Part shown: piece by piece, positions 33,723-46,497 of the stretch
How the letters are laid out: each line of letters starts with the position of its first letter
Position numbering within the stretch: the stretch's first letter is position 1
Origin: Parietaria judaica
Taxonomy: Eukaryota; Streptophyta; Magnoliopsida; Rosales; Urticaceae
Direction of reading: 5' to 3'
Length of the DNA: 64,000 nucleotides
Assembly (NCBI GenBank): GCA_954871525.1
Contig: OX940860.1
Span: 57,152,724 to 57,216,723, forward strand
The notes under the pieces: model-generated
What the model saw: the letters and a program-made list of their open reading frames with translations, nothing else
What the model was told of the DNA's origin: nothing
Database searches by the model: none
Made by a program: the position numbers and the translations under genes

Positions 33723-33932
33723 AATGGTTTTTCCATTTAATTATTATCTCCATTTTTTTACGTTTACGGGTGCGGATTCTTCCACGATGGTGCGGATTCT
33801 ACCATTCCGGTGCGTTAAATTTGTGAATCAATTTCGCACCTGCACCATCTTTTGGTTCTGGAAACGGACACCCGGGGCAAGTTTTTTGGGTTGGGCCTTA
33901 ATTTTTCTTGGCTCTGGAAAATACCCATAACA

Positions 33933-34655
33933 ATTAGAGTAGCAAACTATTTCACTGAAACTATCTAAATGCGTTTGCTTAACCCTGTTAGCTTGAGGCT
34001 TAATAAATTAATGTTGCATTAAGCTCGTGGTCTATAAATATCATATTAAGCTCATAATTGATATAACATGATCCCTAGTATTAGAGAGAAAAACTTGGCG
34101 GCCCCTAGCAGCACTCTAGCCACACGTTTTTTCCTCCTCGCGCTCCGTCCAGTTCGCCGTCCAATCACCGAGAACGACCTAGCAGTTTGACGATGTGATA
34201 TACGGTCTAATAGATGAATCGCAACGACGTGGTGGACGAGATAGAGGCTCGACACTTGTGGAGCTATGATTTGGAAAAATGTAGCATCTGGTCGCACGAA
34301 GAACGAGGAGAAATCGGCCAGAAAACACTACTATTTTGATTCTTGTATTTAATCTAGATCATTAATTTCGATTATATTATGAATATTCCGCCTCGGGATT
34401 GCGAAAATTCATTGAAAAACTTAACAATGAAACATTTCTTATTTACATAACTATGTTATTCTATTGTATAGAAATAATGAAACTTGTACCATTTGTATCA
34501 CCAACTGTGTTTTCTACCAACATTTATTGGAAAAAATAGCCATACCCGAACCCGAAATTGTTGCCTACTCCTCCCATACCGTTCTATTAGCCGACAAGAG
34601 CAACAATTTTTATTCAAAGAGATCCTGTAACCCACAATAGACTCGAAAATTAAAA
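33933..34655. other. AT-rich DNA, nothing recognised
   Basis: Between the interrupted LTR and the presumed Helitron 5' end. A GC-richer patch at 34090-34320 has no recognisable protein in any frame. Confidence 0.5.
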
Positions 34656-37600
34656 TCTATATATATATATATATATAAAAGAAAAATCTACCAACAATAA
34701 ATTGCCTATCTAAAAAGCTTGGAAACAAAGAATCTTATTTTTCTAAATTTTCACCATTTTATAATTTTTTTTTAATAAGAAACAACCATGAAGATGAAGT
34801 GCTCTCACATTAGTTATTACTAAATAAATGTGAATGAAGTGGTCTCTTGTTCATCTTTGATTTAGGTCTTTCGTATGACCCCATTTTATTAAGTCTCCTC
34901 ATTTACTCTCAATTCATTAGGTAATATTAAATGTTCATTACACGCCTGTTTATTCCCTCTCTAATTCACGACCTTCAAGCTCTCTCCCGAGCCACTTCCA
35001 TGTCCTTCCCGGGCATGTGTCTGGCGACGCCTCCGATTGATTCATTCGACTCAGTCTCTCTCTTCACGCGAGCATCTCCGGCAAAACCTCCATGGCTTGG
35101 TGCCAAGCGAGCGAACCAACATCAATTATTTTTTCAGCGGTTTTTTTTTTTTTCCTGGGAATTCCTTAATTAAAGTAAGTCGCTCTCTGATTTCGTATTA
35201 ATTCCATTGAAATCACTTTTGATTCATTTCTTTCTTCTTTGTGTGATTGCCTTTTCAGCTATTGTGACAAGTCGATCCTTCCGAGTCACTCTCCAGTCAA
35301 AGAATTCGAGATTTTGTTCGTAAGTTTCTTTCTCCTATTGAAAGACGCCTTAGCTATTTTTTCAATGGCAATTCTCCGGAAGATTCTTATTTCCTGGTCC
35401 TTGGTTTCAAATTTCGGTAAAATGATGTTAAAGCATTGATTAGTGGCTATTGTTTATGATTTTGTTGATTTTACAGGGATTTTGGAATCGGCTGGCCTTT
35501 AGTCTATTCTCCGGTGAGATTCTTATTTAGCGGATTTTGGTTCCAAATTTAGTCAAAATATGTTAATCGGATTACTTTTTAGGACAGTGTTTGAGCTTTT
35601 GTTAATTTTTCTCGGATTTCCTTAAATTGATAGCCATTAGTCGTTTCTCCAGTAATATTTTCTAATTCCTGGAATTTGGTTTCAGCTATAGTCAGAAGAT
35701 ATTAAAGGGTTGATTTTTGGGGCATTGTTTATGATTTTGTTGATTTTCTCATGAATTTCTTCAAGCTATTTGTCTTTCGTCCCATCTCTGGTGGGATTCT
35801 TAATTCCAAAAGTTTTGTTTAAATTTAGTTAAAACATGTGACAGAGGTGTGAATACTAGGTTACAATTACTTTTAATTTATAAAAAGTTTATATCTAATC
35901 TGTGTTTCAACTTGAACATAATCAAATTATTTATTTTACTGTTAAAATTATTTTGTTTATACTGTTTGTAACTCTTTCTGTGTTACATTTAGGATTCTTC
36001 TACATTTACAGTTTGTAGCTCATGGTGTCGCCGGCCTTAATATCCGTTGCAGCCTTGCTCGGTCATAGAGAATTGCAGATTTTTCATTTTTGAATACTAA
36101 TTTGGATGGAAAGTTCAAATCTATTTTGATTTTTTTTGTTCGTTGTTGTAGGTAATGTGGCACAAGAGTTTGTTGTTTCCTTGTAGATTCTCAAGCAATG
36201 GAACCAAACCTAAACGTTTTAAAATTTTCTATTAGGTGTTTTTGTTGTGTGAATATATACATAACCTGCAACCAAAATAATTCACATCGATTAATTTAAC
36301 AAATTATACTATTTTGGCTTATAATTGTTCGCTTAACATTTGACATGTTAACAGTGGCGCCGGATTCATGAAGTTTCTCTATGTAAAATATTTTTAGTTG
36401 AGTACTGGTTTTGTTGTTTTCATTAGTTACGTGGTTATTTTCTTCTTTTTGTTTTTCCATGAAACTTTCTTTCTTAAATTCTCTCATGAAGTTTCTTTAC
36501 GGTCGTTCAAAAATTTTGTTATTAATATTCGGACAAATTCTTCAATGAGTTGAGTTCAACTGTTACATAAATATTTATTTTTAAGAAAATATGTCAATTA
36601 TTCATTATTAATAATTTATAATTTTTAATATATATTTAATCATAGATGAAAAATAATTTATAAGATTTGATAATATAGTTTTTTGTTTATAAATCACAAT
36701 TTTTTATTAAATTTTATCATCAAAATTATAAATAATATTTTATCGCCACTGCTTTAACATGATTTTATACTTAAGAAAATTGAATTTATCATGATTTTAT
36801 TGATTTGTTTTGTGGAATTTTTCTGATTTTTCATTTTTGTTTTCAGCTTGATCTTATTTGTGGAATTTTCGTTTTTGTTTGCAATTCTCAATTATTGTTC
36901 TTCTCACAAGTGATCGATGTGACATCATGAAGATACCAGAAGACAAATTTCTTTTATCAAGAAGCATGGAAAAAGAGGTAATTGTGTGATAACGACAATA
37001 TGGAGCATATTGTAGAATTAGTTTCAATCCATCAAATAGGTATAAGTACTTCATCGATTATTATAGAATCGTTCCAAGTATTTATCATGATATAGAGTTA
37101 ACTAAATATTTCCTAGATGAGATGCTACTATTAGAAATTGACCAAGTGCCATGGGCTACTTGGTTTTAAATTTACTGAAAATTCAAAACTGACATATTGG
37201 TTTACTGAATATTAGTATAATTACTTAATATTAGAAGTTTACTATATATAGCTATGTGTATTTTCATCTCAAAGACTTTAGGGACTAATAAACCATTGTT
37301 TTCATTCTTTTTTTCTCACATTAATTTTTATTTTTATTTTGATGCTTTCATTACCAGATTGGGCTATGCATGGCTATTCTCTTGACATGGTTTTTGCAGA
37401 AATATTCTTGATCGATTTTTAATTTTACTAACTTTATGCTTAAATTAATCACTGATGAAGGATTCAAATGCATTTGCCAACCAACCCTGTCAAGAACTAA
37501 GGTACTCTTATAAACCATCTTTTGTTTATCATCCTTACAGTTGGATTAAATTTTGTTTGAATTTGGTATGAAGTTTAGAATCTATATTCGACTTAATGAA

Positions 37601-38206
37601 TTTTTTGGTTAAATTTTGGTCTAATATTGGAATTTGAAATGGTTTTTGTATTATAATTTCAGCTTAGGAAACAATTTGAGCTTGGATTAGATTAAATAGT
37701 CATTGAATATTTTTTTTCCTTCTGTATATGGCTTCTTGATAAAATGACCAAGTAATAAAAGTTCTTCACTAGGCCTCGATAACTCTGTTTGTCTATGTTA
37801 AATTCAATTTCTTTTGATGCATTGTGATTTAGGATCAAGATTTTAGATCTATCTTTTATGTGCATAGATGGATTTTAATTCGAAGATCTGTAAAATTTAA
37901 TTGCTCGATCATTTACAAAATTGGATAATGTCGTTATTAATGCGGCATTAGATTTTGTTGAAAACGTAGAAATATGTCAGTTTCGCTGTTTATTTAATGT
38001 TTTATCAAGCTTCGTTAAATGCATTTCATGTTTGATCTTTATGTTTGTTGTAATTGCTCTGCAAAAAAAAATATGGATCTTTATTGTGATCCTCACTTAC
38101 TGATCTTAGTAGCAAAATAAATACCAGTTTTCAAGTGAAAAGAGATGAATAATTTTGATCTGGTTTCAAGAAAGAAAAGAGATGAAAACAAAATGGAATG
38201 AATTTC

Positions 38207-39160
38207 TGTTTTTAAAGTCTTGGAGGGTGCGTCCAAGATCACGTTTTTGTTGACAGTGGTTCCGAAGATGATTTCTTTGGAGAAAATACCAAGTATCAGG
38301 CTATATTTGTTTCTCATGTGTTTTTTCTCGAGCAGTGGTTATTTTTTTTTCTCATGTGTTTCTTCTCGAGCAGGGATTTAACTTCTACAAATGAGATGTG
38401 GAACCAAAATTATTTTGAAAGAGAGGTACATTTTCTATGACCAATGCACTGATTTTTTAAATTCTACTGCAAATTTCTATTATTTACAAAGTTCTTATTT
38501 GTTTTAAAATTATCTAATACTGGGCCTTATGTACGGTAAAATAAAAAAGTCCTAACTCTCAAGTTTTTCTATCTATAGATCTGAAAACTTCTCACTTTTG
38601 TTTCTATGTGTTTGGGGTCATTTTTCAACAACAAAATTTGTTCTGTTGTTGTGAATTTGGCTCACTTTTTCTCCGGTTGGGTTTGGTTTTTTTGCATTTA
38701 TTAGACGGTTATTGAACCATTTTTTTTTTTGGTTACTTGAGTCCATGATTTAATAAGGAATTTCATTTTATAATATTAACATATCCCTGGACTTCTGTTT
38801 TTGGCTATCATTTGATTTTTTTTTTCATATTGGTTAATTAGCTAGACCGTTTTTCTTTGTAATGTTCCAATTTGTTGTAAAGTTCATGTAAGTTCCATTT
38901 GATGTTCCGACTATTGATTGTAAGAGATGGAAATGAAATGTGATGAAAATTTTGTGTTCAAAGTTTTGGAGGGCGTCCCAGATCACGTTTTCGTTGACGG
39001 TGTTTCCGAAGATGATTTTGTTGGAGAAAGTACCCATCATTCGATTAATTTTGTTTATCATGTATTTTTACTCGAGCAGTGATTTAACTTCTACAAACGA
39101 GATGTGGAACCAAAGTTATGTTGAAAGGGATTTATATTTTTACTCGACCGCCTTATATTT
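38207..39160. repeat. direct repeat pair of about 200 bp in the Helitron body
   Basis: 38207-38450 and 38950-39150 share GTTTT-GGAGGG, AGATCACGTTTT-GTTGAC, TTCCGAAGATGATTT, CTCGAGCAG-GATTTAACTTC and GAGATGTGGAACCAAA. The units are diverged, with no conserved reading frame that I trust. Confidence 0.65.
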
Positions 39161-39250
39161 AACTATGGTTTGGTTCATATCCATGCAACACATAAGCTCA
39201 TCGGTCTGACATCAAGATCATGAAAGAAAAGTGTGAGATTCCTTACGTTG

Positions 39251-40532
39251 TGTTGATGCAAAAAAACGCTTCAAACACTTAGCGGCCCAATTGCTTGTGT
39301 TGGGCCGGGCCCAATGTCGTCTTGTTGACTTTTGTGGACTTTGGGCTTGGACTCCTGGACTTTCGAGTCAATCGGATCCTCCGCTGACTCGGTAATCAAA
39401 AATCCGTGGTAAACTCCACTACCTGTTGCTAATAGGGCCAGGACTTGGCCTGGCCCGGATTACAGGTTCGGGATACCAAAAACGGACTCCTGACCACCGT
39501 GTAGGGGGGGTCACAATATTGACTTTCAAGTGGACCTTGACAGATTAGACCCTCGACCGGCGTCACGGGGACAGATCTGGGTCCTCGGGCTATCCGCGTA
39601 ATCTGTATATCTGTCGGAGATACAAGAATACTGGATAGAACGAGCACCTCACGAACCTAGAACCTTGGCAAGGAGGGTCTTAGATCGTGCCAAAATCTTC
39701 GCTAGAACTTCCGCTCAAATGTGTTTTTTCTGTCTCGGAACCTGAACAAAACAAAAACCCGAGATCAGGGAGAACCGGGGGGGAGCCCCCGAATTCACCT
39801 CCGACGCTCAACATTAGTGTAATATTCGAGGGGGAGATGTTTAGAGGGTGCTCGAGAGAGTTTTGGTCGAGTTCCGTTGAGAGAGAATGAGTTACCGTTT
39901 AACTGAAACCGAGCTTCTATTTATAAGAGAACCCGAGGATTCAAATGCAAATATCTTTTGACTCGGGAAGCCCCTGGTGCAAAATTATATGTTTTTTCGC
40001 ATCCTCGGGACGTGGCCGATCCAACGCCGCCAAAATCACTCCGATCGTAGCAGCGACGCGCCCACACGCGCGGGGAGAAGGTGGCTGGCCGCTTGGAGGC
40101 TTGCTCTCCACGTTGATGACGTCAGCAGTCATCATAGGGCTGATGTTAGCCCTTTTCCTCGCCCACCAGATGGCCAACACGTGGCAGAACAGGGTCTTGC
40201 CCTTTGGGAGGCCTGCAGAGGTGCTGCCACGTGGCGGCTGACCCTTGGGGGCCTGTGGGGCCCGCCCGGGTGTTTCCCGGCGTGTCCCGGAGGTCCCGGA
40301 TGTTTCCCGAGGCCGTTTTTTACAAATTTTATATCGATTTTGGGTATTTCGATATTTTAGGGATCATCTGGACCCTTTATTCTTCGAAAATGGGCTTCCG
40401 GTGAGTATTTTGGTGGCAAATTTTAATTATAATTAATCAATTAATATATATAATTAATCAATTAATAATCAATTAATTGATTATTAATTAATCAATTAAT
40501 ATTAAATCAATCGGGCAAAAATACCCGTAACA
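39251..40532 (-). repeat. 3' LTR of the 13.5-kb element
   Basis: 1282 bp, minus-strand start TGTTACGGGTATTTTTGCCC, end TGCATCAACA. Minus-strand TATA box CTTATAAATAG at 39917-39927. Very similar to the 5' LTR apart from shorter G runs (39506-39512 and 39777-39783) and a shorter AATTAATC tract near 40430-40500. Confidence 0.93.
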
Positions 40533-40546
40533 TTAACCCCCCAGTT
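40533..40546 (-). other. polypurine tract of the 13.5-kb element
   Basis: ACTGGGGGGTTAA on the minus strand, directly before the 3' LTR start, where plus-strand priming is expected. Confidence 0.8.
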
Positions 40547-40576
40547 TTTCGGGAATTTTTAATTTCCGAGAAACTT

Positions 40577-40584
40577 TATAAATT
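40577..40584 (+). promoter_or_regulatory. TATA box for the antisense gene
   Basis: TATAAATT on the plus strand, 45 bp inside the element from the 3' LTR and upstream of the opposite-strand gene. A similar box precedes the equivalent gene at 62517. Confidence 0.5.
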
Positions 40585-41014
40585 GGAGGTAGGACGGTTC
40601 ATTCGGATTCACGAGCTATTTTCTTCCGGTGAATAGTAAAAGGTACGTTTTTCTTCTGTAACTTCTTTACCGGGTAGCATTTTTGAATTCCGATTTTTGC
40701 ATAGTGTCCGTATCTTCGTTATCTAGCGTTCCCATTTTACGAGCCTCGTCATAATTTTCGAAAAAACGAAGTCTAAAACTCGAAATCGAATTCGAGCGAC
40801 TTTTTATCTCGAAACCCCGTGAGGCCGAATGGAGAGATCAGCCACCTCCTCTTCGCCGGAGCTCGTCGTCGCCGGAGAAGACCACCACCATGACCGGCTT
40901 GAAGAGGCGAGTCCGGTGAGGTCAGTGGTGGCCGCTGGTGAGGTGGTGGAGCTCGGGGAAGGGCGTTTGGCTCTGTAGAGGTCGAACGAGCTCGAGCTCG
41001 TCCATGGCGGAGCC

Positions 41015-44000
41015 GTGGGCTCTGACGCCGGCGGAAGGTGGTCGTCTGATGACCGGAGCTCGATGGCGACCGGATCTGTGCCGGTGGAGCTCGCTGGAGG
41101 TGATGGAGGACCTCGGTCAAACCCAGATCTGCGTGGGTTTGACTCGCGAGGTTTCGGAGGCAACTCGGCTGCCCTGGCCGGCGTTATGGGAGCTGCTGCC
41201 GATGGCGAGCACGGGCGGCGCGACGGGGGAGCTCGGGTGAGTGGGTTCAGGCCGGTGGAGCTCTCCGGTGAAGGGAGGGGAACCCGATCTCTTGTGGCTT
41301 TTGGGGATCCGAGCTCCGGCGAGATCGGGTCCTTTGTGGCCCGATCCGTGGGCCTCGTTGCCGGCAGAGAACGGTGGCGACTTGCCGGGGAGGGTCGGCC
41401 GAGTTGGTTCGTGCCGGAGTCGGGTGGCTCCGGCGATGGGATAATTCGGCCGGGCCGCCTCCTTTTACCCGCTTCGGTGGGTTCCTTGGCCGGCGGGGAC
41501 CCGCCTCATTTTTCCGACGGGGTTCCCCTGACGGCGGGGGTGGTTCCGGCAAGTCCAGCCGTGCTCCGGATCCGCGGGGGTAGCTCCGGCCGGACCCCCC
41601 AATTTCCCGAAGTCCGTGGGGCCCGCGGTGGTCGAGCCCGGCCGGTGACTATATTGTTGACGATAACGGCCAATGCCGGCGGTCGGTGGTACCCGGCTGA
41701 TTTTCTGAGAACTCCGGAATTTCAACAGATATTTCATGCGAGGCCCCGATCGATATTCGGGTCGTCGAGGCCTTCGTTGGCGGAGGCGGGTCAACCCATG
41801 TCGGGTCCCGCATATAATTTTTCCGTTGTCCCGGGAGCGGGTCTGAGATCCCCCGGTGTAGATATTAGGGCTGCCGCAGGTGCTGCTTATGGAGTTCATG
41901 GCATGGAAGGGCCACGTCATGGTGCCGATATAGCAGGCAGGTCATGCCCGAATTTTGATAGGACAGTTAGGAGGAGTGCCGGGCCTTCCTCAAGTGAGGA
42001 CGACCTTTATCGGCTGCGTTCTCCCGCACTTTTCCCGGACGTCAACATCGCGAGTTCCGTCACTTCGGCGGAGCTGGAGGCCTTTTTTAGGGCCGAATGT
42101 CTTGTCTTGCCGGGGGTGTGTGCCCCGTTGGAGGGGGAACTCCCCGGATATCCCCGCAACGGGATGGTCGCGGTTCCTTTGGAGAGTCTTTGGCTGGGCT
42201 TTTCGCTGCCGATCCCTTCTTTGGTAGAGCGGCTTCTAATGTCGCTGGACCTGCATCCGCTTCAAGTCTGCCCGGATACCTGGTGGTTTGCTGCCGGGAT
42301 TTTCTTGATGTGGCAGGAGAGACAAGGTCGAGATGTCACTCCTACTCAGCTTCGGAGGCTTCTGCCCATCGTTGTTTCCCAGGATGACCAAAGGGTCAAC
42401 AAATGGGTTTTCACTCGGCCCGTCTAGGGATTCCGGGTCAGATATTTGGGTCCGGTCCTAGACCCGGACTGGCATAGTCGATGGGTTTGGATCCCAAGCA
42501 CTTATTGGGATCCATTCCCCGAGGATTCGGGATTCCTCGGCTGTTCATGAGCACCAGCGTCGAGGATCGAGGCTTCGTCAGTTTTTTCTTAACGGGGTCC
42601 GCCATTCCTGGACGTTTTGCCTCTTTTTTAACGAGGGAGGCCTGGATCCGGTCGGGGTAGATGTCTCCTGAAACCGTGGCCGAGCCGATGCCAGGCTTTG
42701 AAGATAGGTCCCTTATTGCCGTATATTTTTCTGCCTATTTGCCTTTACTGTTTATTTTGTTGTACTTTGTGGCTAACCTGGTTGTTTTTTCTTTTGCAGA
42801 TATGGACCGCCGTGACAACTGGCCTTGGGGTATTCCGCCTTTTCCTGCGAGTGCGGGATCTTCAGATGTTCCGGCCCCCGGTTATGGGGGAACAGATCCT
42901 GTCCCTCCGCCTGGGGCGCCTCCCTTGCCGGGGGTAGATTATGGTTATGGTATGCCCACTGGGGCGCATGACTCCACATATGGTCAGCCTCCGATGGCTG
43001 ATTCGGCGTTTCCAGGATATTATCCTTTAGCGCCTTATGGGCAGCTCCGGTGTCCGAGCCGGTATTCCCCGTTTACGGAGCTGGTCAGGAGGTATATCTT
43101 ACTGTTTCGTTGGTTCTTTCTTTTTATTTTTCGAGAGGGCGTACTCACGGTTTTTACTTGTTGCAGGTGACACCTCCGTATAATTACTCGGCTCGCGGAG
43201 AGTCGAGCTACACCGGGGGGTTGTATGAGGAGACCGCCCCTGTGGGGCGGATTGAGCGCTCCGGAGCGCACGGTTTCGGGAGTCCGGGGGATTCTTCGCA
43301 GTTTTACAACGCAGCTGCCATGCAACTTGTCCGGGAATCACATGAGGGGCATCTGGCTGCCTCCAGAAACGCGTCTCGTGCCCAGGCCGACGTCGCTCAC
43401 TACACCGCCCAGCTTGGGGTCGTCCATGAGACATTAGCGATGAGGGACGCGGAGATAGCGCATCTCCGGGATGCTCGTGCTGCGGGGCTGGAGGAGATAG
43501 CGCATCTTCGGGAAACGCGCGTCGCCGAGCGTGAGTCGGCGAGGTGAGTGGGTTTTGTGGATGGCGTGATGGATATGCTTCGTGCAAACCCCCATATGTA
43601 TATCTGCACCTCCTTCCTTTACAACCACCGGGTTCCGTCGGAAGTCCTGGCAGCGTTGGAGCCTTTCATCGCTCTTATTCCTCCCCCAGGGCCGATAATG
43701 AACTTCCTGGTGAACGGGATTGTGAACTCCGCGGGTACTCATCCTTCGGGCGTTGGCAGTGTGGCCAGTGTGGGCGGCGGAGCTGGGGGTCATGTTCCTC
43801 CGGCTTCTCCTTTCGTTTCTGCCGACTATTATGTTCCCGACATCAGCCATATAGCCCCTGCCGACGAGGAGGCGGCGGATGCAGCTGCCGGGGGCGACGA
43901 GGCGGATGATGAGGAGGCGGCAGATGCAGTTGCCGGGGGCGACGAGGCGGATGATGAGGCGGCCGGAGATAGTGAGGCAGATGATGAGGCCACGGATGAC

Positions 44001-44018
44001 GACGATCATTTGTCGTGA
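41015..44018 (+). pseudogene. antisense gene of the 13.5-kb element (Transposase_28-like)
   Basis: Read opposite to gag-pol. The first block (41015-42427) is 470 open codons: a glycine/arginine-rich N-terminus, then VTSAELEAFFRAECLVLPGV, GYPRNGMVAVPLESLWLGFS, LPIPSLVERLLMSLDLHPLQ and TWWFAAGIFLMWQ, matching the Transposase_28 'putative gypsy type transposon' pattern. A TAG ends it. Later exons follow acceptor sites at about 42800 (MDRRDNWPWG) and 43167 (VTPPYNYSARGESSYTGG), then a coiled-coil-like block (MRDAEIAHLRDARAAGLEEI) and an acidic tail (EADDEATDDDDHLS). A single in-frame TGA at 43545 splits the last part, and a one-base slip near 43040 is likely. Introns appear real (GTATAT...TTGCAG, 43092-43167). 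Function unknown. Confidence 0.7.
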
Positions 44019-44426
44019 CAGGCTGCTTCCCTTGTTTTTCTTCTTTTTCAAAAAAATGGGGAGCTTTTTCGAAACAATGAGGAGCTGTCTTTTACCCACG
44101 TATAGTGTTTGTAACTTTTAGTCTTGTCGCGCGTGGCACGAGTTTTGTAGCGCCTTTGGATGTACCCTTTGTATAGGCGGGCATGTTCTGTTGTAGTAAG
44201 CCGCCATGGTTTAGGCATGACCATTTGTAATATGATGTAATGTTGACTTGTAATATGGTGTAATTGTAATATTGACCTGTGAATGTCAATCTTTTATCTT
44301 TCTTCTGTATGTTGACTCTTTGCTCGTCTCTTATCTGATTATCTCGGGATAAGATCCGCTTACTAGCCATGCATTAAGTACTTCGAGCTTTTGACTGATG
44401 TCGTGGTCTCATTGCGTGTTGCGTGT

Positions 44427-45055
44427 TGTCAAGCGTTCGGCTTTAGGCCGAGAACCATTTTCGAGGTGTTTTTGTATACTTGGAGCCGGGTTGCGTTGTA
44501 TTTAACGTTATAAGTCCCGGACTTATGGCAAGTTGCGCGTCAACAACCGCTCGGTTACGAGCCGAGGACTACTCGCGAGGCGGCTTTGTGGACTTGGAGT
44601 CGGGTCGCGTTGTATGTAACGCTATAAGTCTCGGACTTATGGTAAGTTGCGCGTCAACAAGCGCTCGGTTACGAGCCGAGGACTACTTGCGAGGTGGCTT
44701 TGTAAACTTGGAGCCGGGTCGTGTTGTATTTAACGCTATAAGTCCCGGACTTACGGCAAGTTGCGCGTCAACAAACGCTCGGTTACGAACCGAGGAATAC
44801 TTGCGAGGCGGCTTTGTAAACTTGGAGCCGGGTCGCGTTGTATTTAACGCTATAAGTCCCAGACTTATGGCAAGTTGCGCGTCAACAAGCGCTCGGTTAC
44901 GAGCCGAGGACTACTTGCAAGACGGCTTTGTAAACTTGGAGCCGGGTCGCGTTGTATTTAACGCTATAAGTCCCGGACTTATGGCAAGTTGCGCGTCAAC
45001 AAACGCTCGGTTACGAGCCGAGGACTACTTGCGAGGCGGCTTTGTCGCTTGAGTT
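44427..45055 (-). repeat. 114-bp tandem repeats in the 3' UTR
   Basis: Five good copies and one degenerate copy. TAAGTCCCGGACTTATGGCA begins at 44511, 44625, 44739, 44853 and 44967, an exact 114-bp period. Units differ at a few positions. Because 114 is a multiple of 3, the plus strand stays open across the array (44480-45052, 190 codons of a 38-residue repeat); I regard this as a by-product rather than a gene. Confidence 0.92.
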
Positions 45056-45285
45056 GGCGGGATTAGGACACGGGTCTTCCCTGGTTTCCATTTTTTTTTA
45101 TTGTCAACCCCCCAGTTTCCAAGTAAGCTTGTAACGGTTATGAGAAAAACATTAAAAGACATTCATTCGTGGAAAAGGAAGATTTTATATACATGTGGCG
45201 CTTCTTGTGGCGCTCTTCTTTTACATAGGTCGGCTATCGGAGCTATTTCCAAGCCGGTGGTACATTGTCACTTGGTGGTACATTA

Positions 45286-46497
45286 TCACTGGTGGTACTG
45301 CTTCAGGTGTTCGACGGTCCAGGGGCGGGGGATTTCGTAACACCCCATTTCCTGTAGCCGGTACGTTCCGTCTCGGATTACTTTGGAAATACGGTACGGG
45401 CCTTCCCAGGTTGGCCCGAGGGTTCCGGCGCCGAGGACTTGAGTGTTTTGGCCTACTTTTCTTAGGACCAGGCTTCCTTCCAAGAAACGTCTTGCCTTGA
45501 CTTTAGAGTTGTAGTAGCGTTCTACCACTCACTTCTGGGCGACTAGTCTGGAGTACGCTTCGTTCCGCTTCTCCTCTAGAAGATAAAGTTCTTGTCGCAG
45601 TGCTTCGTCATTGTGTTCTTCGTCGAAGAACTCGACCCGTGGTGAGGGGACGCTTATCTCAGCGGGGATGACCGCCTCAACTCTGTAGGTTAGAGCGAAC
45701 GGGGTCTCACCGGTGGCGTTGCGCGTGGTAGTCCGATAGGCCCAGAGTACGGGGGGCAATTCCTCTGCCCATCTGCCTTTCTTTTCATCGAGTTTCCTTT
45801 TCAGGATCATCTTGATGTCTTTGTTGACTGACTCCACTTGGCCGTTTGCCTGGGGGTAGACGGGCGACGAATAAGTGTTGTTGATTCCGAGATCTTGGCA
45901 GAAAGTTCGGAGGTCGACATTGTCGAACTGCTTCCCATTGTCGGTTATCAGCGAGGCGGGAATCCCGTGTCGACAGACGATGTTGCACCAAATGAAGTTC
46001 GTCGTGTTTTTCTGTGTGATTTTCGCGATTGGCTTCGCCTCGACCCACTTGGTAAAGTAGTCGATGGCCACTATTGCGTACTCGACACCTCCTGGGTCTT
46101 TTGGCAGCTTTCCAATCAGGTCGATCCCCCACTTGGCGAAGGGTCGTGGGACCATTACTGGACATAAGGGGACCGCAGGTAGATGAGATACCTTGGCGAA
46201 CCGTTGGCATTTATCGCATCTGCGGGAAATTTCATTCGTGTCCTTTCTGAGAGTTGGCCAGAAGTAGCCTTGTTTGAGGGCTTTGAGGGCCAGAGATCGT
46301 CCGGCGTAGTGATTGCCGCAGATTTCTTCATGGATTTCTTGAAGGACGAGATCTGCATCGTCCCGGGGAAGACATTTGAGAAGGGGCTGCATGAAACCGC
46401 ACTTATAAAGACTGCCGTCATGCATCACATATCTTGTCGCCCGAAGTTTAAGTTGTCGTGCTTTGTTTCGGTCAGCGGGGAGAACGCCCCGCTCCAA
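45286..46497 (-). pseudogene. integrase of the 13.5-kb element
   Basis: Begins GVLPADRNKARQLKLRATRY. It has the HHCC zinc-binding domain (HEEICGNHYAGRSLALKALK through RRCDKCQRF) and the catalytic core with D (GIDLIGKLP), D (SLITDNGKQFDN) and E (YPQANGQVESVNKDIK). The C-terminal segment VLGAGTLGPTWEGPYRISKV follows. One in-frame TGA at 45529 (QK-stop-VVERYYN) sits where CGA fits. Upstream, a one-base frameshift near 46605 separates it from RNase H. Apart from these breaks all catalytic residues are present. Confidence 0.88.

Larger units (their letters stand above)
23525..33932 (-). repeat. Tat-like LTR interrupted by element 2
   Basis: 23525-24692 and 33728-33932 form one LTR once element 2 and one copy of its target duplication are removed. 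It shares CACCTCCGACGCTCAACATTAG and GAATAAGTTACCGTTTCATTGAA-type phrases with the LTRs at 39251 and 51405, has a minus-strand TATA region (CTATTTATAGG at about 23680) and begins TGTTATGGGTATTTTCCAGAG on the minus strand at 33932. The left end is truncated. No internal coding region adjoins it. Confidence 0.7.

Noticed and set aside
34080..34320. GC-richer patch as a possible LINE 5' end or gene
   Set aside because: No reverse transcriptase, zinc knuckle or poly-A tail nearby, and no protein similarity in any frame.
44480..45052. 190-codon repeat protein
   Set aside because: Not annotated as a gene: it is a by-product of a 114-bp tandem repeat in an element's 3' UTR.
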